Origin: Hyphomicrobium_B sp001006785
GTDB lineage: Bacteria; Pseudomonadota; Alphaproteobacteria; Rhizobiales; Hyphomicrobiaceae
DNA: 64,000 nucleotides
NCBI RefSeq assembly: GCF_001006785.1
Contig: NZ_CDHO01000001.1
Location: 558,001 to 622,000, forward strand
Direction: 5' to 3'
How positions within the stretch are numbered: the first letter of the stretch is position 1; each line of letters opens with the position of its first letter. A model generated the notes under the pieces. That model worked only from the letters and a program-made list of their open reading frames with translations, did not search any database and had not been told where the DNA came from. This document shows, in pieces, positions 36,765 through 45,188 of this stretch. The translations under genes were made by a program, and so were the position numbers.

Positions 36765-37577
36765 ATGAAGCAGTTCGACAGCGCGGGCGTGGAGATCGCC
36801 TACCTCGATACGGGTAGCGGTAGCGGTCCTGGCGACGGCACGGAAAAACCGCCGGTGCTGTTGATCCACGGTTTTGCGTCGAACGTCGAGACGAACTGGG
36901 GCGGGACGGGCTGGGTCGATTTTCTCCGTAAGGCCGGATACCGGGTCGTCGCGTTCGACAACCGCGGTCATGGGCACAGTCAGAAGCTTCATGAATTGAC
37001 CGATTACGGTGCGCCGCTGATGGCCGAGGATGCCAAGCGGCTGCTCGACCATCTCGGCATCAAGCGCGCGCACGTCATCGGGTATTCCATGGGCGCGCGC
37101 ATTGCCGCATTCCTGGCGCTGGCGCATCCCGAGCGCGTCGATCATGTCGTTTTCGGCGGGCTCGGCATCAACATGGTACGCGGCATGGCCGGAACGGGGC
37201 CGATCGCGCGGGCGCTCGAGGCGGAGAGCATCAACGATGTGACAAATCCCACCGCGCGGACGTTTCGCGCCTTCGCCGAGCAGACGAAAAGCGATCTCAA
37301 AGCGCTTGCGGCGTGCATTCGCTCGGCGCGGGCGCCGATCACGGCGGAGATGGCGGCATCCATTTCAGCGCCGGTTCTCGTGGCGGTCGGGGAAGCCGAC
37401 GTCATCGGCGGATCGGCGTACGAACTCGCCAAGCTCATTCCCGGTGCGCGGGCGATCACGATGCCTGGGAAAGACCATAACCGCGCCGTCGGCGACCGGA
37501 TGTTCAAGGCTGAAGTTCTGGCGTTTTTCGAAGGCCGCAAATCTCTCGAAAGCGGCGCCGCGGCGGGCGAAAAATAA
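36765..37577 (+). CDS. Alpha/beta hydrolase
   Basis: 270 residues from the ATG opening MKQFDSAGVEIAYLDTG; an in-frame extension to 36657 overlaps the divergent zinc-finger gene and is unlikely. The fold's landmarks are present: LLIHGFASN (oxyanion region), VVAFDNRGHGHS, the nucleophile elbow GYSMGARIAA, an acid region VAVGEADVIGG and the catalytic His in GKDHNRAVGD. The substrate is not predictable. Confidence 0.9.
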   Translation: MKQFDSAGVEIAYLDTGSGSGPGDGTEKPPVLLIHGFASNVETNWGGTGWVDFLRKAGYRVVAFDNRGHGHSQKLHELTDYGAPLMAEDAKRLLDHLGIKRAHVIGYSMGARIAAFLALAHPERVDHVVFGGLGINMVRGMAGTGPIARALEAESINDVTNPTARTFRAFAEQTKSDLKALAACIRSARAPITAEMAASISAPVLVAVGEADVIGGSAYELAKLIPGARAITMPGKDHNRAVGDRMFKAEVLAFFEGRKSLESGAAAGEK

Positions 37578-38063
37578 TTGCCCCGACGGCCGTTGCCCGA
37601 GCCTGCGCCTGAGGGAAAGCGGTTAGGCCAGACATCGGGCGTCAGGGCACATGTCCGCGAGACGCGGGCTGTCTCGCGGTATTTCCAGCCGTGCTCTCCG
37701 TCACACATCTTCGGATCGGTACGCGGTACAAATCCGATCGAAGACTATGAAATCAGCGCATTCCGAGCTGGTACGCAGGACATGTCCGGCCGGCAGCGCC
37801 TACGGGAGCAAATGCCCAATAGCGGGGCTCGATGACGGCGGGATTTCAGGCATGTGTCGGGATCGATTTGGCTGTGGATAACTTGCGCAATTCGCAGCCG
37901 ATGCCTTGACGGCCACAGCTTCGCTGCGAGGCGCTGATTTGCCTGTCTGCCTCCGCTTTGACTCCGCGACGGCCAAAATCAGCCTGAAAAATAGGGGATT
38001 TTATGCGTTGGGCGGGCGCTTCTTTACTCTCGATTAACCTTACCTCCGTTTACTTGGCGCGTC
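37578..38063. other. 486-base intergenic region with one DnaA box
   Basis: No gene is supported. TGTGGATAA at 37873-37881 is a perfect match to the E. coli DnaA box in reverse orientation. Only one box is seen and there is no AT-rich unwinding element or origin gene nearby, so this is not presented as an origin. The region must also contain the promoter of the extensin-like gene. Confidence 0.4.
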
Positions 38064-38750
38064 ATGGTCTTGCGTCGTATCTGCGTCTTTGCTCCGCTGA
38101 TCGTCCTGTTGTTGTCCGGACCCGCGCTCTTGTCGGGCTGCGGCACATCGGGGACGAATTTCGTCGTCAAAGACGATCCATGGCGCTCGCCCGAAGAACG
38201 CGCTTGCCTTGCGTCCGGCGTCGTCCGCCAGTCGGCGTTCGTGCGCGCCCGTTCGGCGCTTGGCGGTCCGAGCGTCTGCGGCGCGGAAACTCCCTTCGAA
38301 ATGCTGGCGGCCGATAGCGGCCGGGTGATGCTCGAGCCTTCGGCATCACTGCGCTGTCCGATGATCCCGCAGATCGACAGCTGGGTGAAGAACGTCGTCG
38401 AACCGGCGGCGCGCTATTATTTTCGCCAGGAGCTCGCGGGGCTGAAAATTCTCGCGTCGTATTCCTGCAGGCCGATGAACAGTGTCGATGGCGCGCAGAT
38501 TTCGGAGCACGCTTACGCCAACGCTCTCGATGTTGGCGGGTTCAAACTGGCGAACGGCGATACGATCAGCGTGCTTCGCGACTGGAACGGCTCGGAGCGC
38601 GAGCAGGCGTTTCTGCGGCGTGTGCACCAGGGGTCGTGCGAGTATTTCACGACGGTGCTCAGTCCGAACTACAACCGGCTGCACGCCGACCATTTCCATC
38701 TCGATCTCGCTCGCCACGGACGTGACGGCCTGATGCGCATCTGCAAGTGA
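38064..38750 (+). CDS. Extensin-like C-terminal domain lipoprotein, probable zinc peptidase fold
   Basis: 228 residues. A lipoprotein signal ends at lipobox LLSGC. The rest is an extensin_C domain: SYSCRPMN, ISEHAYANALDVGGF (His and Asp) and LHADHFHLDLARH (paired His), a metal-ligand arrangement like that of D,D-carboxypeptidases of the VanY/MepA fold. Several Cys residues probably form disulfides. A role in peptidoglycan trimming is inferred from the fold. Downstream is a dispersed repeat. Confidence 0.85.
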   Translation: MVLRRICVFAPLIVLLLSGPALLSGCGTSGTNFVVKDDPWRSPEERACLASGVVRQSAFVRARSALGGPSVCGAETPFEMLAADSGRVMLEPSASLRCPMIPQIDSWVKNVVEPAARYYFRQELAGLKILASYSCRPMNSVDGAQISEHAYANALDVGGFKLANGDTISVLRDWNGSEREQAFLRRVHQGSCEYFTTVLSPNYNRLHADHFHLDLARHGRDGLMRICK

Positions 38751-38815
38751 CGCCCGAGTAAGCGCCGGTGCGTGTGCGAGGCGGCGCAAACCCGCTGGAG
38801 CTTTCCGATTTTGGT

Positions 38816-38897
38816 GGAGCCGCAGAAAGGCTCCAGCCTTTTGTCGATCGTGCTTCTTACCGGAAAACCGGTTCCCACTTTTCCGGAAGCGCTCTAG
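38816..38897. repeat. Dispersed intergenic repeat element, copy 2
   Basis: GGAGCC (38816-38821) pairs with GGCTCC (38829-38834); the core CGTGCTTCTTACCGGAAAA running into CCGGTT follows at 38849-38873, and the element ends with GCTCTAG at 38897. It matches copy 1 (30183-30275) in the core and in the overall layout of a hairpin, a T-rich link, the core and a CTCTAG end. It sits just upstream of the TetR start. Confidence 0.7.
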
Positions 38898-38906
38898 AAG
38901 CGCCAT

Positions 38907-39548
38907 ATGACCTGGGATCAAGATCCGCCGCCCGGAGCGCGACGCGGCTATCATCATGGCAACCTGCGCGAAGCCTTGATGAAGGCGGCGCTGGAGCTGA
39001 TTGCCGCGAAGGGCCCGGCAGGATTCACGTTTGCGGAGGCTGCGCGCGCAGCGGGCGTCAGTCCGGCGGCGCCCTACCGGCATTATCGCGATCGCGATTC
39101 CCTGATGGCGGACGTGGCGCGCCGCGCGTTTGAGCTTTTCGCAGCGAAACTCTCGCAGGCCTGGGCGAAGGGGACGCCTGATCCGTTCAAGGCGTTCGAG
39201 CGAGTGGGGCACGCTTACATCGCGTTCGCGCGGGCGGAGCCGGCGCAGTACTCGGCGATGTTTGAATCGGGACTGTCGTTCCAGGCGTTTCCGGATCTGC
39301 ACGTCGCGGGCGACCGGGCGTTCAACGTGCTGCGCGATGCGTGCGCGGCGCTGATCGCGACGATGCCCGAGGGCAAGCGTCCGCCGGTCATGATGATGGC
39401 GCTGCACATCTGGGCCGAGGCGCACGGCATCGCGTCACTCTTCGCGCGCGGCGACGAGGCGCGGCGCCCGATCCCGATGAGCCCCGAAGACCTGCTCGAC
39501 GCGGCGGTGCTGATTTATCTGGATGGGTTGGGGGTGAGGAAGGGTTGA
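38907..39548 (+). CDS. TetR/AcrR-family regulator
   Basis: 213 residues. N-terminal helix-turn-helix: YHHGNLREALMKAALELIA, FTFAEAARAAGVSPAAPYRH and YRDRDSLMADVARRAF. The C-terminal ligand-binding region is of the WHG-domain type (PDPFKAFERVGHAYIAFAR, AEPAQYSAMFESGL). It stands alone, with no adjacent divergent target. The foreign-looking gene downstream is separated by 116 bases. Confidence 0.92.
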   Translation: MTWDQDPPPGARRGYHHGNLREALMKAALELIAAKGPAGFTFAEAARAAGVSPAAPYRHYRDRDSLMADVARRAFELFAAKLSQAWAKGTPDPFKAFERVGHAYIAFARAEPAQYSAMFESGLSFQAFPDLHVAGDRAFNVLRDACAALIATMPEGKRPPVMMMALHIWAEAHGIASLFARGDEARRPIPMSPEDLLDAAVLIYLDGLGVRKG

Positions 39549-39664
39549 GGTGTTAGTAAAACGTCGGCATTTCGCAGCAAGTGCGTCAATCTCTTTTATA
39601 GGTTGTAATTATTCGACGACGTCAGATATGCTCAAGAAAAAAATAAGTTGCCCTGGGGGGATAC

Positions 39665-40588
39665 GTGGAACTCTTATTTCCGCATCGCGTCGAATATGAA
39701 GTGCCAGACACAGTTGCAATTGAAGATGTAATCGGCACCCTCCAGGCCAATCAAAGACTGGTATATGAGCTCGGAGAATTCCTGAATACCCTGTTCGATG
39801 GCCTGACGGTCGAACACGCTTCTATTCGCGTTCAAACCATATCAACTGGCAGCCTCAAAGAATATTTTTTTCTTGCCCTAGTAGTGGCATTCCAAGACGA
39901 CTTGAAGCGCGAGGTGCCCGCCGCACTTCATGATTGGTTCGGCGTTTTGCCCCCGGAACACTATAACACTCTGATCACTATATGCGTAATGATGTTACTT
40001 TTTTACGGAGGAGATTATTTATATAAGAGGGTAATAGATAATGCAGGCTCAAAAATTCTACGCGAGCAATTGGATTTTGTAATTGCCGAGTTGGCGATTC
40101 ACTCTCAACGAAGTGAAGCACATATTCGCAAGAATCTCGAGCATCAGTTCGCTAAACCGAGAAAGCGCAAAGAACTTGCAAAAGCTGCGGTCAAATTCTT
40201 TAGGCCGAGCAGAGTTCAACAAAACGGCCCAATTTTAATTGGTGACCGGCAAATAGACCCACCAACGATTGCGCAAATTCCTTATCAGATTGATATCGAT
40301 AAGCTTCAAGAAGGTGATAGGTACAGCGACTTAAACGGTGTTCGCATTGAATTTCACGCTAAAGACCGAGATAAAGGAGATGCTGGCTGGGCCTGCATAG
40401 TTCCTACTGTTTCCGATCTGCGTATTAAAATGCAACTCTATCCGGATATTCCACCCGGGGATCTGTGGGAGTGCAATACAGCTTGGGCCGATATCAAAGT
40501 AGTCTATCGGACCGACAAGAATGGCATTGAGCGTCCAATTCTAATTTACCTGATCCGGCTATTGGAAGGGCCAAATCCGAAACCCTAG
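39665..40588 (+). CDS. Hypothetical membrane-associated protein of atypical, AT-rich composition
   Basis: 307 residues from a GTG with a G-rich stretch (TGGGGGG) 4 bases upstream. Base composition and codon use (many AAT, ATT, TTT and AGA codons) are clearly lower in GC than every neighbour, which points to horizontal acquisition. A hydrophobic segment at about 104-121 (LITICVMMLLFYGGDYLY) is likely membrane-spanning, and a weaker one precedes it (EYFFLALVVAF). The C-terminal half is soluble with beta-rich stretches. I recognise no family and see no catalytic motif. Confidence 0.65.
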   Translation: MELLFPHRVEYEVPDTVAIEDVIGTLQANQRLVYELGEFLNTLFDGLTVEHASIRVQTISTGSLKEYFFLALVVAFQDDLKREVPAALHDWFGVLPPEHYNTLITICVMMLLFYGGDYLYKRVIDNAGSKILREQLDFVIAELAIHSQRSEAHIRKNLEHQFAKPRKRKELAKAAVKFFRPSRVQQNGPILIGDRQIDPPTIAQIPYQIDIDKLQEGDRYSDLNGVRIEFHAKDRDKGDAGWACIVPTVSDLRIKMQLYPDIPPGDLWECNTAWADIKVVYRTDKNGIERPILIYLIRLLEGPNPKP

Positions 40589-40719
40589 GTTTTCCGCGGC
40601 GCCGAGGTTCGCCATGGAGAATGGAAAGCGCATTGTCGAATGATCTGAATGGTTACCCGCTAGCGATCAAAAGCGGGGGACGCCTGTATTGTGATGTGAA
40701 AAATTTCCCCGCCCCCTCC

Positions 40720-40751
40720 CTTGAAACCGCCCCTTGCTCTCCCACCTATGT
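40720..40751 (+). promoter_or_regulatory. RpoH (sigma-32) type heat-shock promoter
   Basis: CTTGAAA at 40720-40726, an 18-base C/T-rich spacer, then CCTATGT at 40745-40751 match the alphaproteobacterial RpoH consensus (CTTG...CYTATNT) almost perfectly. It is 44 bases before the DUF2852 gene start. The remaining upstream gap shows no gene. Confidence 0.65.
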
Positions 40752-40753
40752 GA

Positions 40754-40772
40754 ATGTAAAATACATTTACAT
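40754..40772. promoter_or_regulatory. Perfect 7-bp palindrome at the expected transcription start, possible operator
   Basis: ATGTAAA (40754-40760) and TTTACAT (40766-40772) are separated by 5 bases. The palindrome begins two bases after the RpoH-type -10 box, so a bound protein would cover the start site. The regulator is unknown. In mRNA it could form a weak hairpin just before the ribosome binding site GAGGAG. Confidence 0.55.
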
Positions 40773-40795
40773 CCCTAAACGAGGAGAGGGTGGCG

Positions 40796-41221
40796 ATGGC
40801 GCAAGTGGTTCAGACTCTTGACGATTTCGGCAGGCCGGCGTGGCTTGTCGCGATGGTCCTGGGGTTCGTTCTTTTCTGGCCGATTGGGCTCACCATCTTG
40901 GCCTATATGCTTTGGAGTGGACGCATGAACTGTGGATGGCACGGCGGACGCGGACGATGGGACAACCGGTTCGTGGAACGGTTCGGCCGGGCGAAAGACC
41001 GCGTCGAAGGCGAGATGCGGAACTTCGCACGCGGCGCGTATTCAAGCGGCAATAAAGCGTTCGACGACTACCGCGAGTCGACGCTGAAGCGTCTCGAGGA
41101 AGAAGAGCGCGAGTTCCGCTCGTTCCTGGAGCGCCTGCGTCAGGCCAAGGACAAGTCGGAATTCGATCAGTTCATGAGCGAGCGTCGCGATCGCCCCGCC
41201 GCAACCGAAGGCAGTGTTTGA
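40796..41221 (+). CDS. DUF2852 membrane protein
   Basis: 141 residues from the ATG with GAGGAGAGG upstream; a GTG two codons earlier is too close to it. One membrane segment (WLVAMVLGFVLFWPIGLTIL) is followed by a basic region and a coiled-coil-like C-terminus (FDDYRESTLKRLEEEEREFR then SFLERLRQAKD). The family is alphaproteobacterial and uncharacterised. A heat-shock type promoter and a palindrome precede it, and a paralogue of its C-terminus is encoded just downstream. Confidence 0.88.
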   Translation: MAQVVQTLDDFGRPAWLVAMVLGFVLFWPIGLTILAYMLWSGRMNCGWHGGRGRWDNRFVERFGRAKDRVEGEMRNFARGAYSSGNKAFDDYRESTLKRLEEEEREFRSFLERLRQAKDKSEFDQFMSERRDRPAATEGSV

Positions 41222-41235
41222 TCGTATACGATGTG

Positions 41236-41259
41236 TGAGGCGGCCTCTCGGTCGCCTCA
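41236..41259. terminator. GC-rich hairpin between the DUF2852 gene and its paralogue
   Basis: TGAGGCG (41236-41242) and CGCCTCA (41253-41259) pair, and three further pairs close a TCTC loop. There is no T-run after it. It may attenuate read-through or protect the upstream mRNA end. The effect is inferred only. Confidence 0.4.
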
Positions 41260-41297
41260 TTCGTTCGCCTCAATCGTTGGCGTGTGGGAGACGTTCG

Positions 41298-41699
41298 ATG
41301 CCGCTGTTTTTCTTCCCATTGCTGTTCGTCGTGCCGTTTGTCGTGTTGGCGATGATCCTGTTTTTCGTCGGCTCGATCGTGATGAGGCTGATGTTCTTCG
41401 TCGCGATCGCGGCGTTCGCGGGGCTCATACTGTTCGGTACGGGGCTCTTTGGCGTGTTGGTTCGGGCGCTGGGTTCCGGCGTGCGGCGTGCCTATTGGTC
41501 TTATCAGAACCGGCGGTTTGACAGTCCGGCCCCCCCGCGCGATCTCGACAACGCGGCGTTCGAAGATTATCGGCGCGCGACGATGACCAAGCTCGACTCA
41601 GAAGCGCAGGAATTCCGGGCGTTTCTCGCGAAGCTTCGGCAGGCGGCGGATGCGGCCGATTTCAAGGCGTTCCTGAATTCGCGGCGCGCTGGGTCCTAA
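41298..41699 (+). CDS. DUF2852-related membrane protein, paralogue of its upstream neighbour
   Basis: 133 residues from ATG with GGGAG 8 bases upstream. Two or three hydrophobic segments fill the first 65 residues (PLFFFPLLFVVPFVVLAMIL, MRLMFFVAIAAFAGLILFG). The C-terminal 50 residues (FEDYRRATMTKLDSEAQEFR then AFLAKLRQAAD) align by eye with the C-terminus of the upstream DUF2852 protein. The pair probably share the heat-shock promoter and function together at the membrane. Function unknown. Confidence 0.8.
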   Translation: MPLFFFPLLFVVPFVVLAMILFFVGSIVMRLMFFVAIAAFAGLILFGTGLFGVLVRALGSGVRRAYWSYQNRRFDSPAPPRDLDNAAFEDYRRATMTKLDSEAQEFRAFLAKLRQAADAADFKAFLNSRRAGS

Positions 41700-41879
41700 A
41701 GCCTGCGAGCCGGCGAACCTACGGCCGGAGGCTTTCCGCCCCGGCTCTGCGGCATACCAGATATTTCCGGCTTTCCGCTTTTGTTGCAGTAAATTTAGGG
41801 GAAGTCTTTTTCGACGTCCCTTATGCTTCCGTTCGGCGGCTGAGGAAGCCGTTCAGGGCTGACGACGGGTGGCCGGACG

Positions 41880-42611
41880 ATGGCGTGGCAATTTCTGAAA
41901 AATGCGGTGGCTGCCACTTATGGCGGTGGGCTGCGCTCGGCGCTCGAAGCGTTCAAGGGATCGCTCGGCATCGATGGCGCACGTTCGCCGGCGCAATCGC
42001 GCGTCGCGTTTACGATTGCCGTTGTCGCCCTTGCCGCGAAGATGAGCAAAGCCGACGGCGTCTCGCTGCCGGTTGAAGCGCAAGCTTTCGAACGGCAGTT
42101 TTCCGTGCCCGATACCGAGCGTGCGCACGTCCGCCGCCTGTACCAGCTCGCAAGCCAGGACGTCGCCGGTTACGAGGCGTATGCGGCACAGGTCGCGCGT
42201 CTGCTCGAGGATCAGCAGGACCTCAAGATTTCGGTGCTCGAGTGTCTGTTCCATGTCGCGAGCGCCGACGGGGTGCTGCATCCCGATGAAGACCGCTATC
42301 TCGCGCACGTTTCGGAAATTCTTGGACTGTCGCAGCGCGAGTATCGCTGCGTTCGTCGCGGGTTCGTCGTCGATGCGGACAGTCCCTACGAGGTCTTGAG
42401 CGTTTCGCCCGCGGCGTCCGACAAAGACATCAAGGCGCGGTACCGCGATCTCGTGAAGAGCCATCATCCGGATGCGCTGGTCGCGAAAGGCGTTCCGCCG
42501 GAATTTCTCGCCGGCGCCGAGCGCAGGCTTGCAGCGATCACGGCCGCTTATGAAGAAATTCTCTCCGAACGCGGATTGCGCGCCGAACGCGCGCTGGAAT
42601 CCAGTCCGTGA
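41880..42611 (+). CDS. DjlA-like protein: TerB-like domain plus C-terminal J domain
   Basis: 243 residues. Residues about 35-160 form a helical TerB/DjlA-type domain (FTIAVVALAAKMSKADG, CLFHVASADGVLHPDEDRYL). A J domain occupies about 165-235 (SPYEVLSVSPAASDKDIK, then the HPD motif in KSHHPDALVAKG). It should stimulate an Hsp70 ATPase, as DjlA does with DnaK. E. coli DjlA has an N-terminal membrane helix; none is evident here. The stop overlaps the GTG of the amidase gene. Confidence 0.9.
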   Translation: MAWQFLKNAVAATYGGGLRSALEAFKGSLGIDGARSPAQSRVAFTIAVVALAAKMSKADGVSLPVEAQAFERQFSVPDTERAHVRRLYQLASQDVAGYEAYAAQVARLLEDQQDLKISVLECLFHVASADGVLHPDEDRYLAHVSEILGLSQREYRCVRRGFVVDADSPYEVLSVSPAASDKDIKARYRDLVKSHHPDALVAKGVPPEFLAGAERRLAAITAAYEEILSERGLRAERALESSP

Positions 42612-43378
42612 CGTTCGCAGCCGATAGTCCTCTCGTCGGTTCGGTGCGCGTTGCGGAAAACCACGAGCCGCGACGCGGTGGCGTCCGGCCGTCGCTGCTC
42701 ATTCTGCATTACACCGGAATGTCGTCGGCGGCGAAGGCCATCGACTGGCTGGCGCGCGCGGAGAGCAACGTCTCGTGTCACTATGTCATCGATGAAGATG
42801 GACGCATCACGCAGCTCGTGCCGGAAAGCTTGCGCGCCTGGCACGCCGGGGCTTCGTTCTGGCGCGGCGAGACCGACATCAACTCGCATTCGATCGGCAT
42901 CGAGATTCAAAATCCTGGACACCAGCATGGGTATCCGGATTTTCCAGCGGCTCAGATGCAAGCGGTGATCGCGCTGGGTAAGGACATTGCGCAGCGGCAT
43001 CGGATGGCGACGGACGCGGTTCTCGCGCATTCGGATGTCGCGCCGGGGCGTAAGATCGATCCGGGTGAGAAGTTCAATTGGGCGCTTCTGGCGCGTCAGG
43101 GCCTCGGCCTTTGGGTGCGGCCCTCGTCGGTGCATGCCGACGATCCTGGGCTCGACATCGGCGCGTCGGGGAGCCGGGTTGCCGCCGCGCAGGAACTGCT
43201 CGCGCTTTATGGATATCGTGTCGAGCAGACCGGAATTCTCGACGACCGCACGAGCCATGTTCTCAAGGCATTCCAGTCGCATTTTCGGCCCCGCCGCGTC
43301 GACGGCAGACTAGACCGATCGACCGAGTTGACGCTGGAGAGGCTGATTGGCGTATCTGACCGACACGTCGCCGCTTGA
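42608..43378 (+). CDS. N-acetylmuramoyl-L-alanine amidase (Amidase_2) with peptidoglycan-binding domain
   Basis: 256 residues from a GTG overlapping the DjlA-like stop by four bases. The amidase_2 domain shows zinc-ligand and catalytic regions LLILHYTGM, LRAWHAGAS and VLAHSDVAPGRKIDPG. A PG_binding_1 domain fills about 175-250 (VAAAQELLALYGYRVE, VLKAFQSHFRP). No signal peptide is visible, so it may be a cytoplasmic anhydromuropeptide amidase (AmpD-like, in peptidoglycan recycling) or use a non-classical route. AmiD, which resembles it in domain order, is a lipoprotein. Confidence 0.88.
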   Translation: MTFAADSPLVGSVRVAENHEPRRGGVRPSLLILHYTGMSSAAKAIDWLARAESNVSCHYVIDEDGRITQLVPESLRAWHAGASFWRGETDINSHSIGIEIQNPGHQHGYPDFPAAQMQAVIALGKDIAQRHRMATDAVLAHSDVAPGRKIDPGEKFNWALLARQGLGLWVRPSSVHADDPGLDIGASGSRVAAAQELLALYGYRVEQTGILDDRTSHVLKAFQSHFRPRRVDGRLDRSTELTLERLIGVSDRHVAA

Positions 43379-43471
43379 CGCGGCCGTCGCGTTGACGTTG
43401 ATGCTGCGTCCGAATTCCTCCGCATAGCCAATTCGTCTCATGCCGTTTTCCGGTGAACGCCAGGATCGACC

Positions 43472-45100
43472 GTGTTCAAACCTCGCCGTCCTGAAATCCT
43501 AATTCTTCTGCTCGCGATTTATATCGCGGTGGCGCTCAATTATGCGTTCTGGCGGAAATTGCTGATTGCGGCCGCGCCGCATAATTTCGGCGATTGGCAT
43601 TTTGTCGTCGCAACGCTGGTGGCGGCGGTCGCCGCGCTTTATCTGATCCTACTCGCCATTTCGTATAAGCCGGTCATTCGCGCCATCGTCTTGATCGTGC
43701 TGCCGGTGACCGCTGCGGCCAGCTATTTCATGACGGAATACGGCATCGTCATCGATAGCGACATGGTGCGAAACATATTCGAGACGGACACGCGTGAAGC
43801 GCGCGATCTGATGTCATTGAATCTCGTAGCCTGGGTTGCGATCCTTGGCGTGCTGCCTGCGGTGCTGTTCGCGGCGATCCCTTGGACAGCGCAGACGTTC
43901 AAGGCCGAAGCGCTGGGCAAGGCACGGTATGCGGCGCTCGCGGCCGTGATGCTGGTGCTCGCGATTTTCCCGGTCTGGGGCAGCTTTCTCTCCATTTTCC
44001 GCGAGCAGAGCGATTTGAAGCTGACGCTGACGCCGTTGAATTATATCGCGGCGACGTCGAAATACCTGAGAAAGCGCACCGTCACGCAAGCCCAGGTCAT
44101 CGCACCTTATGGGGAAGATGCGCATCGGGCCGCGACTGCGCAGTCGCGAGGACGCAAATCGCTTTTCGTCGTCGTGGTCGGAGAAACGGCGCGCTGGGAT
44201 CATTTCTCGCTCAATGGTTACAGCAAGCCGACCAATCCCATGCTGTCGAAGGTCGAGGGTCTCATCAACTATTCGCAGGTGTATTCCTGCGGGACGGATA
44301 CGGCGCAATCGGTGCCGTGCATGTTCTCCGGCTTCGGAAAGGCGGCCTTTTCGAATGCGAAGGCGGCATCGCGCGATAATCTCCTTGATATTCTGAAGCG
44401 CGCGGACATCGACGTTATCTGGCGGGAAAATCAAGCCGGTTGCAAAGGCGTTTGCGATCGCGTTCAGACTGAAACGCTGACCGGGCACGCCGCTCCGACG
44501 TTCTATCCAAGCACAGAAAATTTCGACGACGTGCTCGTCGATGGTCTCGATCAGCGCATCGCGAACATGCAGCGCGATACCGTCATCGTGCTGCATATGA
44601 TGGGCAGCCACGGCCCGGCGTACTGGAAGCGGTACCCGGAGAAGTTCGAGGTGTTCAAACCGGCGTGCAAAGTCGTTCAGTTCAGTGACTGCGAGACGGC
44701 GCATATCATCAACGCCTACGACAACACGATCCCTTATACGGATCATGTTCTGGCGCGTCTGATCGGCGTTCTGTCGACCGCGGAAAGTCACGGCGTCGAC
44801 GCCGGAATGCTGTACGTTTCAGATCACGGCGAAAGCCTCGGCGAGCACAATATGTATCTTCACGGGATGCCTTATGCGCTCGCTCCGGAGGCGCAAATTC
44901 ATGTGCCCATGGTTGTCTGGCTTTCGCCGTCCATGCGGGAGGGGGCGGGTATCGACGCCGGCTGTCTCGTCCAGCGCTCTTCGCAGCGCGTCAGCCACGA
45001 TAACCTGTTTTCGTCCGTGCTCGGGATGATGGACGTAAAAACACGCGTTTATGATCCGGCGCTCGACCTATTTTCGGCGTGCCGGCGGCGAGCCTCTTAA
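43472..45100 (+). CDS. eptA: Lipid A phosphoethanolamine transferase (EptA family)
   Basis: 542 residues from a GTG with AGGA 8 bases upstream. Five N-terminal membrane segments (first about 200 residues) precede a periplasmic sulfatase-fold domain. Motifs are VVVVGETARWDHFSLNGY (metal binding), SCGTDTAQSVPCMFS with the probable nucleophile Thr277, MGSHGPAYWKRYP and YVSDHGESLGEHNMYLHG. The enzyme adds phosphoethanolamine from phosphatidylethanolamine to lipid A at the outer face of the inner membrane, lowering negative charge and polymyxin binding. No two-component genes are adjacent. Confidence 0.92.
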   Translation: MFKPRRPEILILLLAIYIAVALNYAFWRKLLIAAAPHNFGDWHFVVATLVAAVAALYLILLAISYKPVIRAIVLIVLPVTAAASYFMTEYGIVIDSDMVRNIFETDTREARDLMSLNLVAWVAILGVLPAVLFAAIPWTAQTFKAEALGKARYAALAAVMLVLAIFPVWGSFLSIFREQSDLKLTLTPLNYIAATSKYLRKRTVTQAQVIAPYGEDAHRAATAQSRGRKSLFVVVVGETARWDHFSLNGYSKPTNPMLSKVEGLINYSQVYSCGTDTAQSVPCMFSGFGKAAFSNAKAASRDNLLDILKRADIDVIWRENQAGCKGVCDRVQTETLTGHAAPTFYPSTENFDDVLVDGLDQRIANMQRDTVIVLHMMGSHGPAYWKRYPEKFEVFKPACKVVQFSDCETAHIINAYDNTIPYTDHVLARLIGVLSTAESHGVDAGMLYVSDHGESLGEHNMYLHGMPYALAPEAQIHVPMVVWLSPSMREGAGIDAGCLVQRSSQRVSHDNLFSSVLGMMDVKTRVYDPALDLFSACRRRAS

Positions 45101-45188
45101 GTGCTTCCGCAGCATTCCCATTTTAGCCAGAACGAATATTCTTCGCTTTCGACTCGGGCATGATGCCGTGAGCGGGTGAGGTCCTGGG

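Noticed and set aside
37578..37881. Short open frames between the hydrolase and the extensin-like gene
   Set aside because: They lack ribosome binding sites and protein-like composition.
38078..38270. Possible misreading of the extensin-like protein as a separate secreted peptide in another frame
   Set aside because: The main frame has a lipobox and the full domain; the alternative frame is Arg-rich and featureless.
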